Positions 25,751 to 33,960 of a DNA stretch of 64,000 nt are shown here, one piece after another. The notes below the pieces were generated by a model. It was not told where the DNA came from and searched no databases. It saw only the letters and a list, made by a program, of their open reading frames with translations. Position numbers and translations under genes: made by a program. Numbering within the stretch: the first letter of the stretch is position 1; each line of letters begins with the position of its first letter. Source of the DNA: Streptomyces sp. NBC_01723 (lineage in GTDB: Bacteria; Actinomycetota; Actinomycetes; Streptomycetales; Streptomycetaceae); assembly GCF_036246005.1 (NCBI RefSeq), contig NZ_CP109171.1, positions 6,622,001 through 6,686,000 of the forward strand, given 5' to 3'.

Positions 25751-28135
25751 ATGGCTGCCACCGGCGCACCCACCAAAATCACCCAGGGTTCCCAGACCAA
25801 GGGCGGCATCGGCGAGTCCACGCTCCGCCCGGACGGCACCCTCAAGGTCACCGGCGAGTTCGCGTACTCGTCCGACATGTGGCACGAGGACATGCTCTGG
25901 GGCCAGATCCTGCGCTCCACCGTCGCGCACGCCGAGATCGTCTCCATCGACACCGGCGAGGCCCTCGCGATGGCCGGCGTCTACGCCGTCATGACGTACG
26001 ACGACCTGCCCACCGAGGTACGCAACTACGGCCTGGAGATCCAGGACACCCCCGTCCTCGCCCACGGCAAGGTCCGCCACCACGGCGAGCCGGTCGCCAT
26101 CGTCGCCGCCGACCACCCGGAGACCGCGCGCCGCGCCGCCGCCAAGATCAAGGTGGAGTACCGCGAACTGCCCGTCATCACCGACGAGGCCTCCGCGACG
26201 GCGCCGGACGCGATCCTCGTCCACGAGGGCCGCGACGACCACCACATCGGCCACGTCCCGCACCCCAACATCGTGCACCGCCAGCCGATCGTCCGCGGCG
26301 ACGCCGACGCGGCCGCCGCGCGCGCCGACGTGATCGTCAAGGGCGAGTACTACTTCGGCATGCAGGACCAGGCCTTCCTCGGCCCCGAGTCCGGCCTCGC
26401 GGTGCCCTCCGGGGACGGCGGCGTCGAGCTGTACGTCGCCACCCAGTGGCTGCACTCCGACCTGAAGCAGATCGCCCCGGTCCTCGGCCTGCCCGAGGAC
26501 AAGGTGCGCATGACGCTCTCCGGCGTCGGCGGCGCCTTCGGCGGGCGCGAGGACCTGTCGATGCAGATCCACGCCTGCCTGCTGGCGATGCGCACCGGCA
26601 AGCCGGTCAAGATCGTCTACAACCGCTTCGAGTCCTTCTTCGGCCACGTGCACCGCCACCCGGCCCGCCTGTTCTACGAGCACGGCGCCACCAAGGACGG
26701 CAAGCTCACCCACCTCAAGTGCCGCATCGTCCTGGACGGCGGCGCCTACGCCTCCGCCTCCCCGGCGGTCGTCGGCAACGCCTCCTCGCTCGCCGTCGGC
26801 CCCTACGTGATCGACGACGTGGACATCGAGGCCATCGCCCTCTACTCCAACAACCCGCCCTGCGGCGCCATGCGCGGCTTCGGCGCGGTCCAGGCGTGCT
26901 TCGCCTACGAGGCGCAGATGGACAAGGTCGCCAAGGAACTCGGCATGGACCCGGTGGAGTTCCGCCGGATCAACGCCATGGAGCAGGGCACCATCATGCC
27001 CACCGGCCAGCCGGTCGACTCCCCGGCGCCGGTCGCCGAACTGCTGCGCCGCGTCAAGGCGATGCCGATGCCGCCGGAGCGCCAGTGGGAGTCCAGCGAG
27101 GGCGCCGACGTACGGCAGCTGCCCGGCGGTCTGTCCAACACCACGCACGGCGAGGGCGTCGTCCGCGGCGTCGGCTACGCGGTCGGCATCAAGAACGTCG
27201 GCTTCTCCGAGGGCTTCGACGACTACTCCACCGCCAAGGTCCGCATGGAGGTCATCGGCGGCGAGCCGGTGGCCACCGTGCACACCGCCATGGCGGAGGT
27301 CGGCCAGGGCGGCGTCACCGTCCACGCGCAGATCGCCCGCACCGAGCTGGGCGTCACCCAGGTCACCATCCACCCGGCCGACACCCAGGTCGGCTCGGCC
27401 GGCTCCACCTCGGCCTCCCGGCAGACGTACGTCACCGGCGGCGCCGTGAAGAACGCCTGCGAGCTGGTGCGCGAGAAGGTCCTGGAGATCGGGCGCCGCA
27501 AGTTCGGCTCCTACCACCCCGCCTGGGCCACCGCGGAACTCCTGCTGGAGGGCGGCAAGGTCGTCACCGACGGCGGCGAGGTCCTCGGCGACCTGGTCGA
27601 CGTCCTGGAGGGCGAGGCCGTCGAGGTCGAGGAGGAGTGGCGGCACCGGCCGACCGAGCCCTTCGACCTGCGCACCGGCCAGGGCAACGGCCACGTCCAG
27701 TACTCCTTCGCCGCACACCGCGCCGTCGTCGAGGTCGACACCGAACTCGGCCTGGTCAAGGTCATCGAACTGGCCTGCGCGCAGGACGTCGGCAAGGCGC
27801 TCAACCCGCTGTCGGTCATCGGCCAGATCCAGGGCGGCACCACCCAGGGGCTGGGCATCGCCATCATGGAGGAGATCGTCGTCGACCCCAAGACGGCGAA
27901 GGTCAGGAACCCCTCCTTCACGGACTACCTGCTCCCCACCATCCTCGACACGCCGACGATCCCGGTCGACGTGCTCGAACTCGCCGACGACCACGCGCCG
28001 TACGGGCTGCGCGGCATCGGCGAGGCCCCCACCCTGTCGTCCACCCCGGCGGTCCTCGCGGCCATCCGGAACGCGACGGGGCTGGCGCTCGACCGCACGC
28101 CGGTACGGCCGGAACACCTCACCGGCACGGCGTGA
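25751..28135 (+). CDS. Xanthine dehydrogenase, molybdopterin-binding subunit
   Basis: 794 residues, the catalytic subunit. Visible are the N-terminal a/b hammerhead domain (IGESTLRPDGTLKVTGEFAY), the cofactor-binding GVGGAFGGRE loop, the AMRGFGAVQ loop with the Arg that contacts substrate in XDH, and the C-terminal catalytic Glu in RGIGEAP. Hydroxylates hypoxanthine or xanthine towards urate. It follows the FAD and iron-sulfur subunit genes without gaps, then comes the permease gene 294 bases on, after a large inverted repeat. Confidence 0.93.
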   Translation: MAATGAPTKITQGSQTKGGIGESTLRPDGTLKVTGEFAYSSDMWHEDMLWGQILRSTVAHAEIVSIDTGEALAMAGVYAVMTYDDLPTEVRNYGLEIQDTPVLAHGKVRHHGEPVAIVAADHPETARRAAAKIKVEYRELPVITDEASATAPDAILVHEGRDDHHIGHVPHPNIVHRQPIVRGDADAAAARADVIVKGEYYFGMQDQAFLGPESGLAVPSGDGGVELYVATQWLHSDLKQIAPVLGLPEDKVRMTLSGVGGAFGGREDLSMQIHACLLAMRTGKPVKIVYNRFESFFGHVHRHPARLFYEHGATKDGKLTHLKCRIVLDGGAYASASPAVVGNASSLAVGPYVIDDVDIEAIALYSNNPPCGAMRGFGAVQACFAYEAQMDKVAKELGMDPVEFRRINAMEQGTIMPTGQPVDSPAPVAELLRRVKAMPMPPERQWESSEGADVRQLPGGLSNTTHGEGVVRGVGYAVGIKNVGFSEGFDDYSTAKVRMEVIGGEPVATVHTAMAEVGQGGVTVHAQIARTELGVTQVTIHPADTQVGSAGSTSASRQTYVTGGAVKNACELVREKVLEIGRRKFGSYHPAWATAELLLEGGKVVTDGGEVLGDLVDVLEGEAVEVEEEWRHRPTEPFDLRTGQGNGHVQYSFAAHRAVVEVDTELGLVKVIELACAQDVGKALNPLSVIGQIQGGTTQGLGIAIMEEIVVDPKTAKVRNPSFTDYLLPTILDTPTIPVDVLELADDHAPYGLRGIGEAPTLSSTPAVLAAIRNATGLALDRTPVRPEHLTGTA

Positions 28136-28137
28136 CG

Positions 28138-28229
28138 CAGGGGGTGTCGTCCGGATCGGGCCGGCTCCAGGCAACGGCGCCCATGGAACCGACCCCGCGA
28201 TCCCGGCCGGATCCGGACGACACCCCCTG
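28138..28229. repeat. 92-bp element with 20-bp perfect terminal inverted repeats
   Basis: Arms 28138-28157 (CAGGGGGTGTCGTCCGGATC) and 28210-28229 are perfectly complementary; an inner GGCCGG/CCGGCC pair extends them after one mismatch. It lies just past the xdh operon. The ends match those of the 186-bp element at 42413, so it may be a small non-autonomous mobile element that also serves as a terminator. Confidence 0.75.
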
Positions 28230-28429
28230 AACCTCCGGGCGGCGCACGGAACGTCACACACTCCGCGCCGCCCGGAGCGCCGACCGGGTCCCGTCCCGCT
28301 CGCGGGCCTCGAAGTACCAACCCACATGCGTTCGTCTCGGGCCGTCCCCCGGGTCGTGCACATCCCAAATCCCCGCAGCCGCCCCAGCGGCACGCGCGGG
28401 TGCCCCTTTGAACCTTGGGAGACGGCCCC

Positions 28430-29887
28430 ATGACCCAGCAGTCAGTGGAGCCCAAGACCACCGCCGAGGAAGCGGGCGCGGGTTCCCGCGTCCCCTCCGG
28501 CCGGTCTTGGCTCGACCGGTACTTTCACATATCGCACAGAGGATCCACGGTCGCGCGTGAGGTGCGCGGCGGCATCACCACCTTCATGGCGATGGCGTAC
28601 ATCGTCCTGCTCAACCCGGTTCTGCTCGGCGGCAAGGACGTCGCGGGCGACACCCTGAGCCAGAAGGCCCTGATCACCGCGACGGCGCTCGCCGCGGCGG
28701 TCACCACGCTCCTCATGGGCTTCATCGGCAAGGTGCCGCTGGCCCTGGCCGCCGGGCTCTCGGTGTCCGGCGTCATCGCCGGCCAGGTCGTCCCCCAGAT
28801 GACCTGGGGCCAGGCCTTCGCCATGTGCGTGATGTACGGCGTGGTCATCATGCTGCTCGTGGTCACCGGGCTGCGCGAGATGATCATGAACGCGATCCCG
28901 CTCGCCCTCAAGCACGGCATCACGATGGGCATCGGCCTCTTCATCGCCATCATCGGCCTGGTCAAGGGCGGCTTCGTGCACGCCGGCGAGGCGACCCCGC
29001 TCACCCTCGGCCCCGCCGGTGAACTCGCCGGCTGGCCCGTGCTGCTCTTCGCGGGCACGCTGCTCCTGATCTTCATGCTCCAGGCGCGCAACACCCCGGG
29101 CGCGATCCTGATCGGCATCGTCACCGGCACCATCGTCGCGGCGGTGCTGAACGCCACCGGGGTCATCGACCCCAAGCAGTGGGCGAACGGTGCTCCGGAA
29201 CTGCACGGCAGTGCGGTCTCCATGCCGGACTTCTCGCTCTTCGGGACCCTGGAGTTCGGCGGCTGGGGCCAGGTCGGCGCGATGACGGTCGGCATGATCG
29301 TCTTCACGCTGGTGCTGGCCGGGTTCTTCGACGCGATGGCCACCATCATCGGCGTCGGCACCGAGGCCAAGCTCGCCGACGACAAGGGCCGCATGCCGGG
29401 CCTGTCGAAGGCGCTCTTCATCGACGGCGCCGGCGGCGCCGTCGGCGGTGTGGCGGGCGGCTCCGGCCAGACCGTCTTCGTGGAGTCGGCCACCGGCGTC
29501 GGCGAGGGCGCCCGCACCGGGCTCGCGTCGGTCGTCACCGGCGCGTTCTTCGCGGCCTGCCTCTTCTTCACGCCGATCACCGCGATCGTGCCGCAGGAGG
29601 TGGCCTCCGCCGCCCTGGTCGTCATCGGCGCGATGATGATGATGAACGCCCGCCACGTGGACTGGGCCGACCGGGCCACCGCGATCCCGGTCTTCCTGAC
29701 CGTCGTCCTGATGCCGTTCACGTACTCCATCACGGCGGGTGTCGCCGCCGGAGTGATCTCCTACGTCGCCATCAAGGTCGCCCAGGGCAAGACCCGGGAG
29801 ATCGGCGCGTTCATGTGGGCCCTGACGGTGATCTTCGTCGTCTACTTCGCCCTCAACCCGATCGAGAGCTGGCTGGGCGTGCACTAG
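28430..29887 (+). CDS. NCS2 family purine permease (AzgA-like)
   Basis: 485 residues with a dozen or more hydrophobic helices. The start TTFMAMAYIVLLNPVLL, the ALAAGLSVSG segment, and the LKHGITMGIGLFIAIIGL segment are typical of the AzgA branch, which carries guanine, hypoxanthine and adenine by proton symport; an xanthine/uracil carrier is the alternative. In AzgA-like proteins the GTEAKLAD and DGAGGAVGG segments follow, as here. ATG 28430 has GGGAG 8 bases upstream. Its place between xdh subunits and xdhC agrees with purine uptake. Confidence 0.9.
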   Translation: MTQQSVEPKTTAEEAGAGSRVPSGRSWLDRYFHISHRGSTVAREVRGGITTFMAMAYIVLLNPVLLGGKDVAGDTLSQKALITATALAAAVTTLLMGFIGKVPLALAAGLSVSGVIAGQVVPQMTWGQAFAMCVMYGVVIMLLVVTGLREMIMNAIPLALKHGITMGIGLFIAIIGLVKGGFVHAGEATPLTLGPAGELAGWPVLLFAGTLLLIFMLQARNTPGAILIGIVTGTIVAAVLNATGVIDPKQWANGAPELHGSAVSMPDFSLFGTLEFGGWGQVGAMTVGMIVFTLVLAGFFDAMATIIGVGTEAKLADDKGRMPGLSKALFIDGAGGAVGGVAGGSGQTVFVESATGVGEGARTGLASVVTGAFFAACLFFTPITAIVPQEVASAALVVIGAMMMMNARHVDWADRATAIPVFLTVVLMPFTYSITAGVAAGVISYVAIKVAQGKTREIGAFMWALTVIFVVYFALNPIESWLGVH

Positions 29888-29939
29888 CCGCCACGACGGG
29901 AACCCTTTCACGTACCCCTTGTCTCAGGAGGACCGACAG

Positions 29940-31091
29940 ATGCTGGACATCGCCGACGAGCTGAACCGGTGGGTCGAGCAGGGACGCGACTTCGCCGTGG
30001 CCACCGTGGTGGCCGTCGGCGGCAGCGCCCCCCGCCAGCCCGGCGCCGCCCTCGCGGTGGACGCCGGGGGCACGGCGATCGGCTCGGTCTCCGGTGGCTG
30101 CGTGGAAGGGGCCGTGTACGAGCTGTGCCGGCAGTCGCTGGAGGACGGCGAAACCGTCCTGGAGCGCTTCGGCTACAGCGACGAGGACGCCTTCGCCGTG
30201 GGTCTGACCTGCGGCGGGGTCATCGACATCCTCGTGACTCCGGTACGGGCGGCGGACCCCGCCCGACCGGTGCTCGCCGCCGCGCTCGCCGCCTCCGCAC
30301 GGGGGGAGGCGGCGGCGGTGGCGCGGGTCGTGAGCGGTCCGGCGGAGCTGATGGGCCGCGCGCTCCTCGTCCACCCGGACGGCTCCCGGGCCGGCGGGTT
30401 CGGCGCCCACCCCGAACTGGACCGGACGGTGGCCGCCGAGGCGGGCGCCTTCCTGGACGCCGGCCGCACGGGCACGCTGGAGATCGGTGAGCAGGGCTCG
30501 CGCTGCGGTGCGCCGCTCACGCTGCTGATCGAGTCCTCGGTGCCCGCCCCCCGCATGATCGTCTTCGGTGCGATCGACTTCGCCTCCGCGCTGGTCCGCG
30601 CCGGAAAGTTCCTCGGCTACCACGTGACGGTGTGCGACGCCCGCCCCGTCTTCGCGACCCGGCTCCGCTTCCCGGACGCCGACGAGATCGTCGTCGAGTG
30701 GCCCCACGAGTACCTGCGGCGCACGGAGGTCGACGCGCGCACGGTGCTGTGCGTGCTGACCCACGACGCCAAGTTCGACATCCCGCTGATCAAGCTGGCG
30801 CTGCGGCTGCCGGTGGCGTACATCGGCGCGATGGGCTCGCGCCGCACCCACCTGGACCGCAACGCGCGCCTGCGCGAGGTCGGCGTGAGCGACCTGGAGC
30901 TGGCCCGCCTCAGGTCGCCCATCGGCCTCGACCTCGGCGCCCGCACCCCCGAGGAGACGGCCCTCTCCATCGCCGCCGAGATCGTCGCCACCCGCCGCGG
31001 CGGCACCGGCGCCTCCCTGACCGGCGCCCACACCCCGATCCACCACGACGGCCCGACGACACCGGCGGGGCGGATCGGGTCGGTGGCCTAG
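29940..31091 (+). CDS. xdhC: XdhC family molybdenum-cofactor maturation factor
   Basis: 383 residues. The N-terminal XdhC_CoxI domain (GGSAPRQPGAALAVDAGG, GSVSGGCVEGAVY, the CGG motif in GLTCGGV) and a C-terminal Rossmann domain (IGAMGSRRTH) are present. XdhC binds the cofactor and inserts it, with a terminal sulfur, into xanthine dehydrogenase. ATG 29940 has AGGAGG 8 bases upstream; the gap to the permease gene is 52 bases, so this is probably one transcript. Convergent with a secreted nuclease gene. Confidence 0.92.
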   Translation: MLDIADELNRWVEQGRDFAVATVVAVGGSAPRQPGAALAVDAGGTAIGSVSGGCVEGAVYELCRQSLEDGETVLERFGYSDEDAFAVGLTCGGVIDILVTPVRAADPARPVLAAALAASARGEAAAVARVVSGPAELMGRALLVHPDGSRAGGFGAHPELDRTVAAEAGAFLDAGRTGTLEIGEQGSRCGAPLTLLIESSVPAPRMIVFGAIDFASALVRAGKFLGYHVTVCDARPVFATRLRFPDADEIVVEWPHEYLRRTEVDARTVLCVLTHDAKFDIPLIKLALRLPVAYIGAMGSRRTHLDRNARLREVGVSDLELARLRSPIGLDLGARTPEETALSIAAEIVATRRGGTGASLTGAHTPIHHDGPTTPAGRIGSVA

Positions 31092-31153
31092 GCGTATCGA
31101 TCACGAGCGTCGTCTACGCCGGGCGGAAGCGAATCCGGGCAGCCCCCGCCCCG

Positions 31154-32017
31154 TCAGCGGCGCGTCAGGGACACGTCCGCCACCACCGGCCGGTGGTCCG
31201 AGGCCACCGCTTCCTCCGGTACGGCAGCGCCGCGTACCCGCACGCCCCTGCCCACGGTCACGTAGTCGATCCGCTTCACGGGGGCCGCGGCCGGGAACGT
31301 GCCACCGGTGCCCGTCCCGGCGTCGCGCAGCTCCCGCCACAGCGGCCCCAGCTCGGGGGCCGTCGGCTCGGCGTTGAAGTCGCCGAGCAGCACCTGGCGC
31401 GCCCCGGGCCGGGCCGCCCGCTCCCGGGCCATGATGCGCCGCGTGTCGGCGACCTGCACGACCCGCACGGCCGGGTCGGCCCGGTAGTCGAGGTGGGTCA
31501 CGAACACCTGCACCGGCACCCCGCGCACCTTGAGCGTCACCTCGCCGAACCCGGGCGCGGGAGCCGGCACCGGGTTCTCGTCCTGCGTGGACAGGCGCGT
31601 GATCTCGTGGTTCGCCTCGGACCGGATCGCGAAGCGGGACAGCACCGCCACGCCGTACTCGCGCCGGGGGCCGCCCGCCGTCACGGGGTCGAGGCTGTAG
31701 ATCGGCGCGAACGACACCCGCATCCCCAGCCGCCGCGCCAACTCCCCGGCCACGTCGAGCCCCTGGCTGCGGTCACCCCAGTGCACGTCGACCTCCTGGA
31801 GGCCGATCACGTCCGCGTCGAGGGCGCGCAGCGCGGCGGCCTGCCGGTCGAGGTCGAAGACGCCGTCCGAGCCCGTGCCGGCATGGATGTTGTAGGTGGC
31901 GATGCGCAGCGGAACGGTGTGACCCTGACCGGCAGAGGCGGGCGGTGCCGCCACGGCCAGCGTCAACAGGGCTCCGGCGACGGACAGTTGGACGAAGGTG
32001 CGCGCTCTGGCAGACAT
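31154..32017 (-). CDS. Secreted endonuclease/exonuclease/phosphatase-fold enzyme
   Basis: 287 residues. A signal peptide (about 1-29, FVQLSVAGALLTLAVAAPPASA) precedes an EEP-superfamily domain with all four motifs: NIHAGTG, GLQEVD, GDFNAEP and SDHRPVVAD. The superfamily holds DNases and phosphodiesterases including sphingomyelinase-like enzymes; substrate cannot be told. ATG 32017 was chosen since the signal peptide follows. Convergent with xdhC, and 85 bases downstream of the SRPBCC gene on the same strand. Confidence 0.88.
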   Translation of the reverse strand: MSARARTFVQLSVAGALLTLAVAAPPASAGQGHTVPLRIATYNIHAGTGSDGVFDLDRQAAALRALDADVIGLQEVDVHWGDRSQGLDVAGELARRLGMRVSFAPIYSLDPVTAGGPRREYGVAVLSRFAIRSEANHEITRLSTQDENPVPAPAPGFGEVTLKVRGVPVQVFVTHLDYRADPAVRVVQVADTRRIMARERAARPGARQVLLGDFNAEPTAPELGPLWRELRDAGTGTGGTFPAAAPVKRIDYVTVGRGVRVRGAAVPEEAVASDHRPVVADVSLTRR

Positions 32018-32102
32018 GACGGCACGGTACGCGGGAATCGGGCGCCGCGAGCCGCGCCGCGCGAACTCGTCGCCGGGCCGTACCTCGTCCGCCACCCCGG
32101 GT

Positions 32103-32543
32103 TCACGGTCGGCGCAGCAGTTGGTTGACCGCGCGGCCGAAGACGTAGCGCCCCGACCCGCCGAGCGCGCGGTCGAAGGCGGACGGCAGCAGCCGGACGT
32201 CCAGTTCCTCGCGCCACAGGACCCGGGTCCGGCCGCCGGGACCCGGGCGCACCTCGATCTCGGCCCACCCCCGCACCAGCCGGCCGCGCTTCTCCAGCCG
32301 GCACCGGCCCGGCGTGTCGTCCCCGGGCGGCTGCCAGACGGTGACCTCCATCCGGTCGTCGAAGGCGAACGGACCGCCGCCGGTGCGGGCCACGATCACC
32401 GTGCCCCGGCGGGTGGGCCCGGGCGTCTCGACGGTGACCCGGGTCAGCGGTACGGCGTCGCCGTGGCGGGACCAGGTGGTGAGGCGCCGCCACGCCTCGT
32501 CGAGGGGGAGTGGGGCGGTGCGTTCCAGCGAGAAGATGACCAC
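32103..32543 (-). CDS. SRPBCC (START-like) family protein
   Basis: 146 residues with the polyketide-cyclase/dehydrase-like START fold: an N-terminal strand and helix (FSLERTAPLPLDEAWRRLTTWS), the RRGTVIVARTGGGPFAFDDRMEVTVWQPP sheet, and the C-terminal helix (DRALGGSGRYVFGRAVNQLL). This is a small hydrophobic-ligand cavity protein without catalytic signature. GTG 32543 is the most likely start; its ribosome site is poor and the open frame extends to 32801. Confidence 0.75.
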   Translation of the reverse strand: MVIFSLERTAPLPLDEAWRRLTTWSRHGDAVPLTRVTVETPGPTRRGTVIVARTGGGPFAFDDRMEVTVWQPPGDDTPGRCRLEKRGRLVRGWAEIEVRPGPGGRTRVLWREELDVRLLPSAFDRALGGSGRYVFGRAVNQLLRRP

Positions 32544-32756
32544 GCGACGATCGTAGGGAACGCGGGCCCCGGGCTGCCTCGGCCGTCCGGGCGGTGCCGC
32601 GCCCACCAGCAGCCCATCCGCGGACCTCACGCTCGGTGACATGTGGACGCATGTCCGGAAACGGAGTGCGTCCGTGAGCGTTTGAGGCGCCCGCGCCGCG
32701 GCACCCGCGAAGCCGAGACGGACCCCCGCGACACCTCGCCGCTCGGAGCACCCCTC

Positions 32757-32852
32757 ATGCGCAACATCGGTACCGACGCCCCGTCCCACGACCCGCGCCA
32801 CCCGCCGCAGCGCCCCGGCACCGCGGCGCGCCGGGGAAGGGCTGCCGCATGA
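32757..32852 (+). CDS. 31-codon ORF coupled to the GT2 gene
   Basis: ATG 32757 with GGAG about 9 bases upstream; peptide MRNIGTDAPSHDPRHPPQRP and a basic end. Its TGA overlaps the ATG of the glycosyltransferase gene (ATGA). It has no recognisable domain, may be a remnant of a larger gene, and may serve to load ribosomes for the next gene. A longer frame starts at 32643. Confidence 0.35.
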   Translation: MRNIGTDAPSHDPRHPPQRPGTAARRGRAAA

Positions 32853-33883
32853 GCGCCGGACAGGGCGGCGCGGGACCCGGGAACGGCTACGCCGTCGTCG
32901 TCCCCACTCTCGTCCGCGACTCCCTGGCCGACTGCCTGGCCGCGCTGGCCGCCGCGACCGGTCCCGGCCCCGACGAGATCGTCCTGGTCGACGACCGGCC
33001 CGGGTCCCGCGCCGACCCGGGCGCGCTGGAACACCCGCTGACCGTCCTCGGCGACCTGCGCGAGCGCACGGTGGTCCTGCGCAGCGGCGGACGCGGCCCC
33101 GCCGCCGCCCGCAACACCGGGCTCCGCGCGGTCACCGCGCCCTGGACCGCGTTCCTCGACGACGACGTCCAGGTCGGCCCGCACTGGTGCGGGGAGCTGA
33201 TTCAGGACCTCGCCGAGGCGGCTCCCGACACCGGTGCCGTGCAGGGGGTGATCGCCGTCCCGCTGCCCGGCGAGCGCCGCCCCACCGACTGGGAGCGCGA
33301 CACCGCGGGGCTCGCCCGGGCCCGCTGGACCAACGCCGACATGGCGTATCGCACCGTCGTGCTCCGGCAGGTGGGCGGCTTCGACGAACGCTTCACCCGC
33401 GCCTTCCGGGAGGACGCCGACCTCGCGCTGCGCGTCCTCGACGCCGGGTGGCGCATCCGGCGGGGCCGCCGCACCACCCGGCACCCCGTACCGCCCGCCG
33501 CCCGCTGGGTCTCCCTGGGGCAGCAGCGGGCCAACGCCGACGACGCCCTCATGCGACGGCTGCACGGCCCCGACTGGTGGGCCAAGGCGGTGGCGCCCCG
33601 GGGCCGGATCCGGCGCCACGCGGCGATCACCGCGGCGGGCGCCGCGACCCTGGCCCTCACCGTCGCCGGGCGGCCCCGCGCCGCGGCCGTCACCGGCCTC
33701 GGCTGGGCGGCCGGCACCGCCGAGTTCGCCTGGGCCCGCATCGCGCCCGGCCCGCGCACCCGCCACGAGGTCACGACTGTGCTGGTCACCAGCGCGCTCA
33801 TCCCGCCCACCGCGACCTGGCACCGGCTCAGCGGCCTGTGGTGCCACCGCAACGCCCCCGCCTGGCGGGAGAGGCCCGCATGA
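32849..33883 (+). CDS. Family 2 glycosyltransferase
   Basis: 344 residues. GT2 fold: nucleotide-sugar strand VVVPTLVRDSLADCLAAL, acidic motifs VDD and the metal-binding DDD in FLDDDVQVG, and a GGFDERFTRAFREDADLALR catalytic loop (ED motif). A weakly hydrophobic helical segment lies near 255-285. Sugar donor and acceptor are unknown. Coupled to small ORFs at both ends by ATGA overlaps and then to a GT4 gene, so probably part of a reduced surface-glycan or glycolipid cluster. From memory, S. coelicolor has a longer sugar cluster here. Confidence 0.85.
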   Translation: MSAGQGGAGPGNGYAVVVPTLVRDSLADCLAALAAATGPGPDEIVLVDDRPGSRADPGALEHPLTVLGDLRERTVVLRSGGRGPAAARNTGLRAVTAPWTAFLDDDVQVGPHWCGELIQDLAEAAPDTGAVQGVIAVPLPGERRPTDWERDTAGLARARWTNADMAYRTVVLRQVGGFDERFTRAFREDADLALRVLDAGWRIRRGRRTTRHPVPPAARWVSLGQQRANADDALMRRLHGPDWWAKAVAPRGRIRRHAAITAAGAATLALTVAGRPRAAAVTGLGWAAGTAEFAWARIAPGPRTRHEVTTVLVTSALIPPTATWHRLSGLWCHRNAPAWRERPA

Positions 33884-33960
33884 GCCCCCCGAAGCCCGGC
33901 CGTCCCGAACGGCCCGACCGCCGGCGCCGGGAACGGCCCCCCAAGGAGGTGACCCGATGA
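33880..33960 (+). CDS. 26-codon ORF linking two glycosyltransferase genes
   Basis: Starts in an ATGA overlap with the GT2 stop and ends in an ATGA overlap with the GT4 start. The peptide is Pro/Arg-rich (MSPPKPGRPERP...), lacks any domain and looks like a gene reduced by internal deletion to its two ends. It holds an AAGGAGG that is the Shine-Dalgarno of the GT4 gene. Confidence 0.4.
   Translation: MSPPKPGRPERPDRRRRERPPKEVTR

Noticed and set aside
25405..28230. 941-codon plus frame and 887-codon minus frame over the xdh genes
   Set aside because: Shadows of the molybdopterin subunit; His/Arg- or Gly/Val-rich with no motif.
32643..32756. Upstream extension of the mini-ORF before the GT2 gene
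   Set aside because: No ribosome site and Arg-rich composition.
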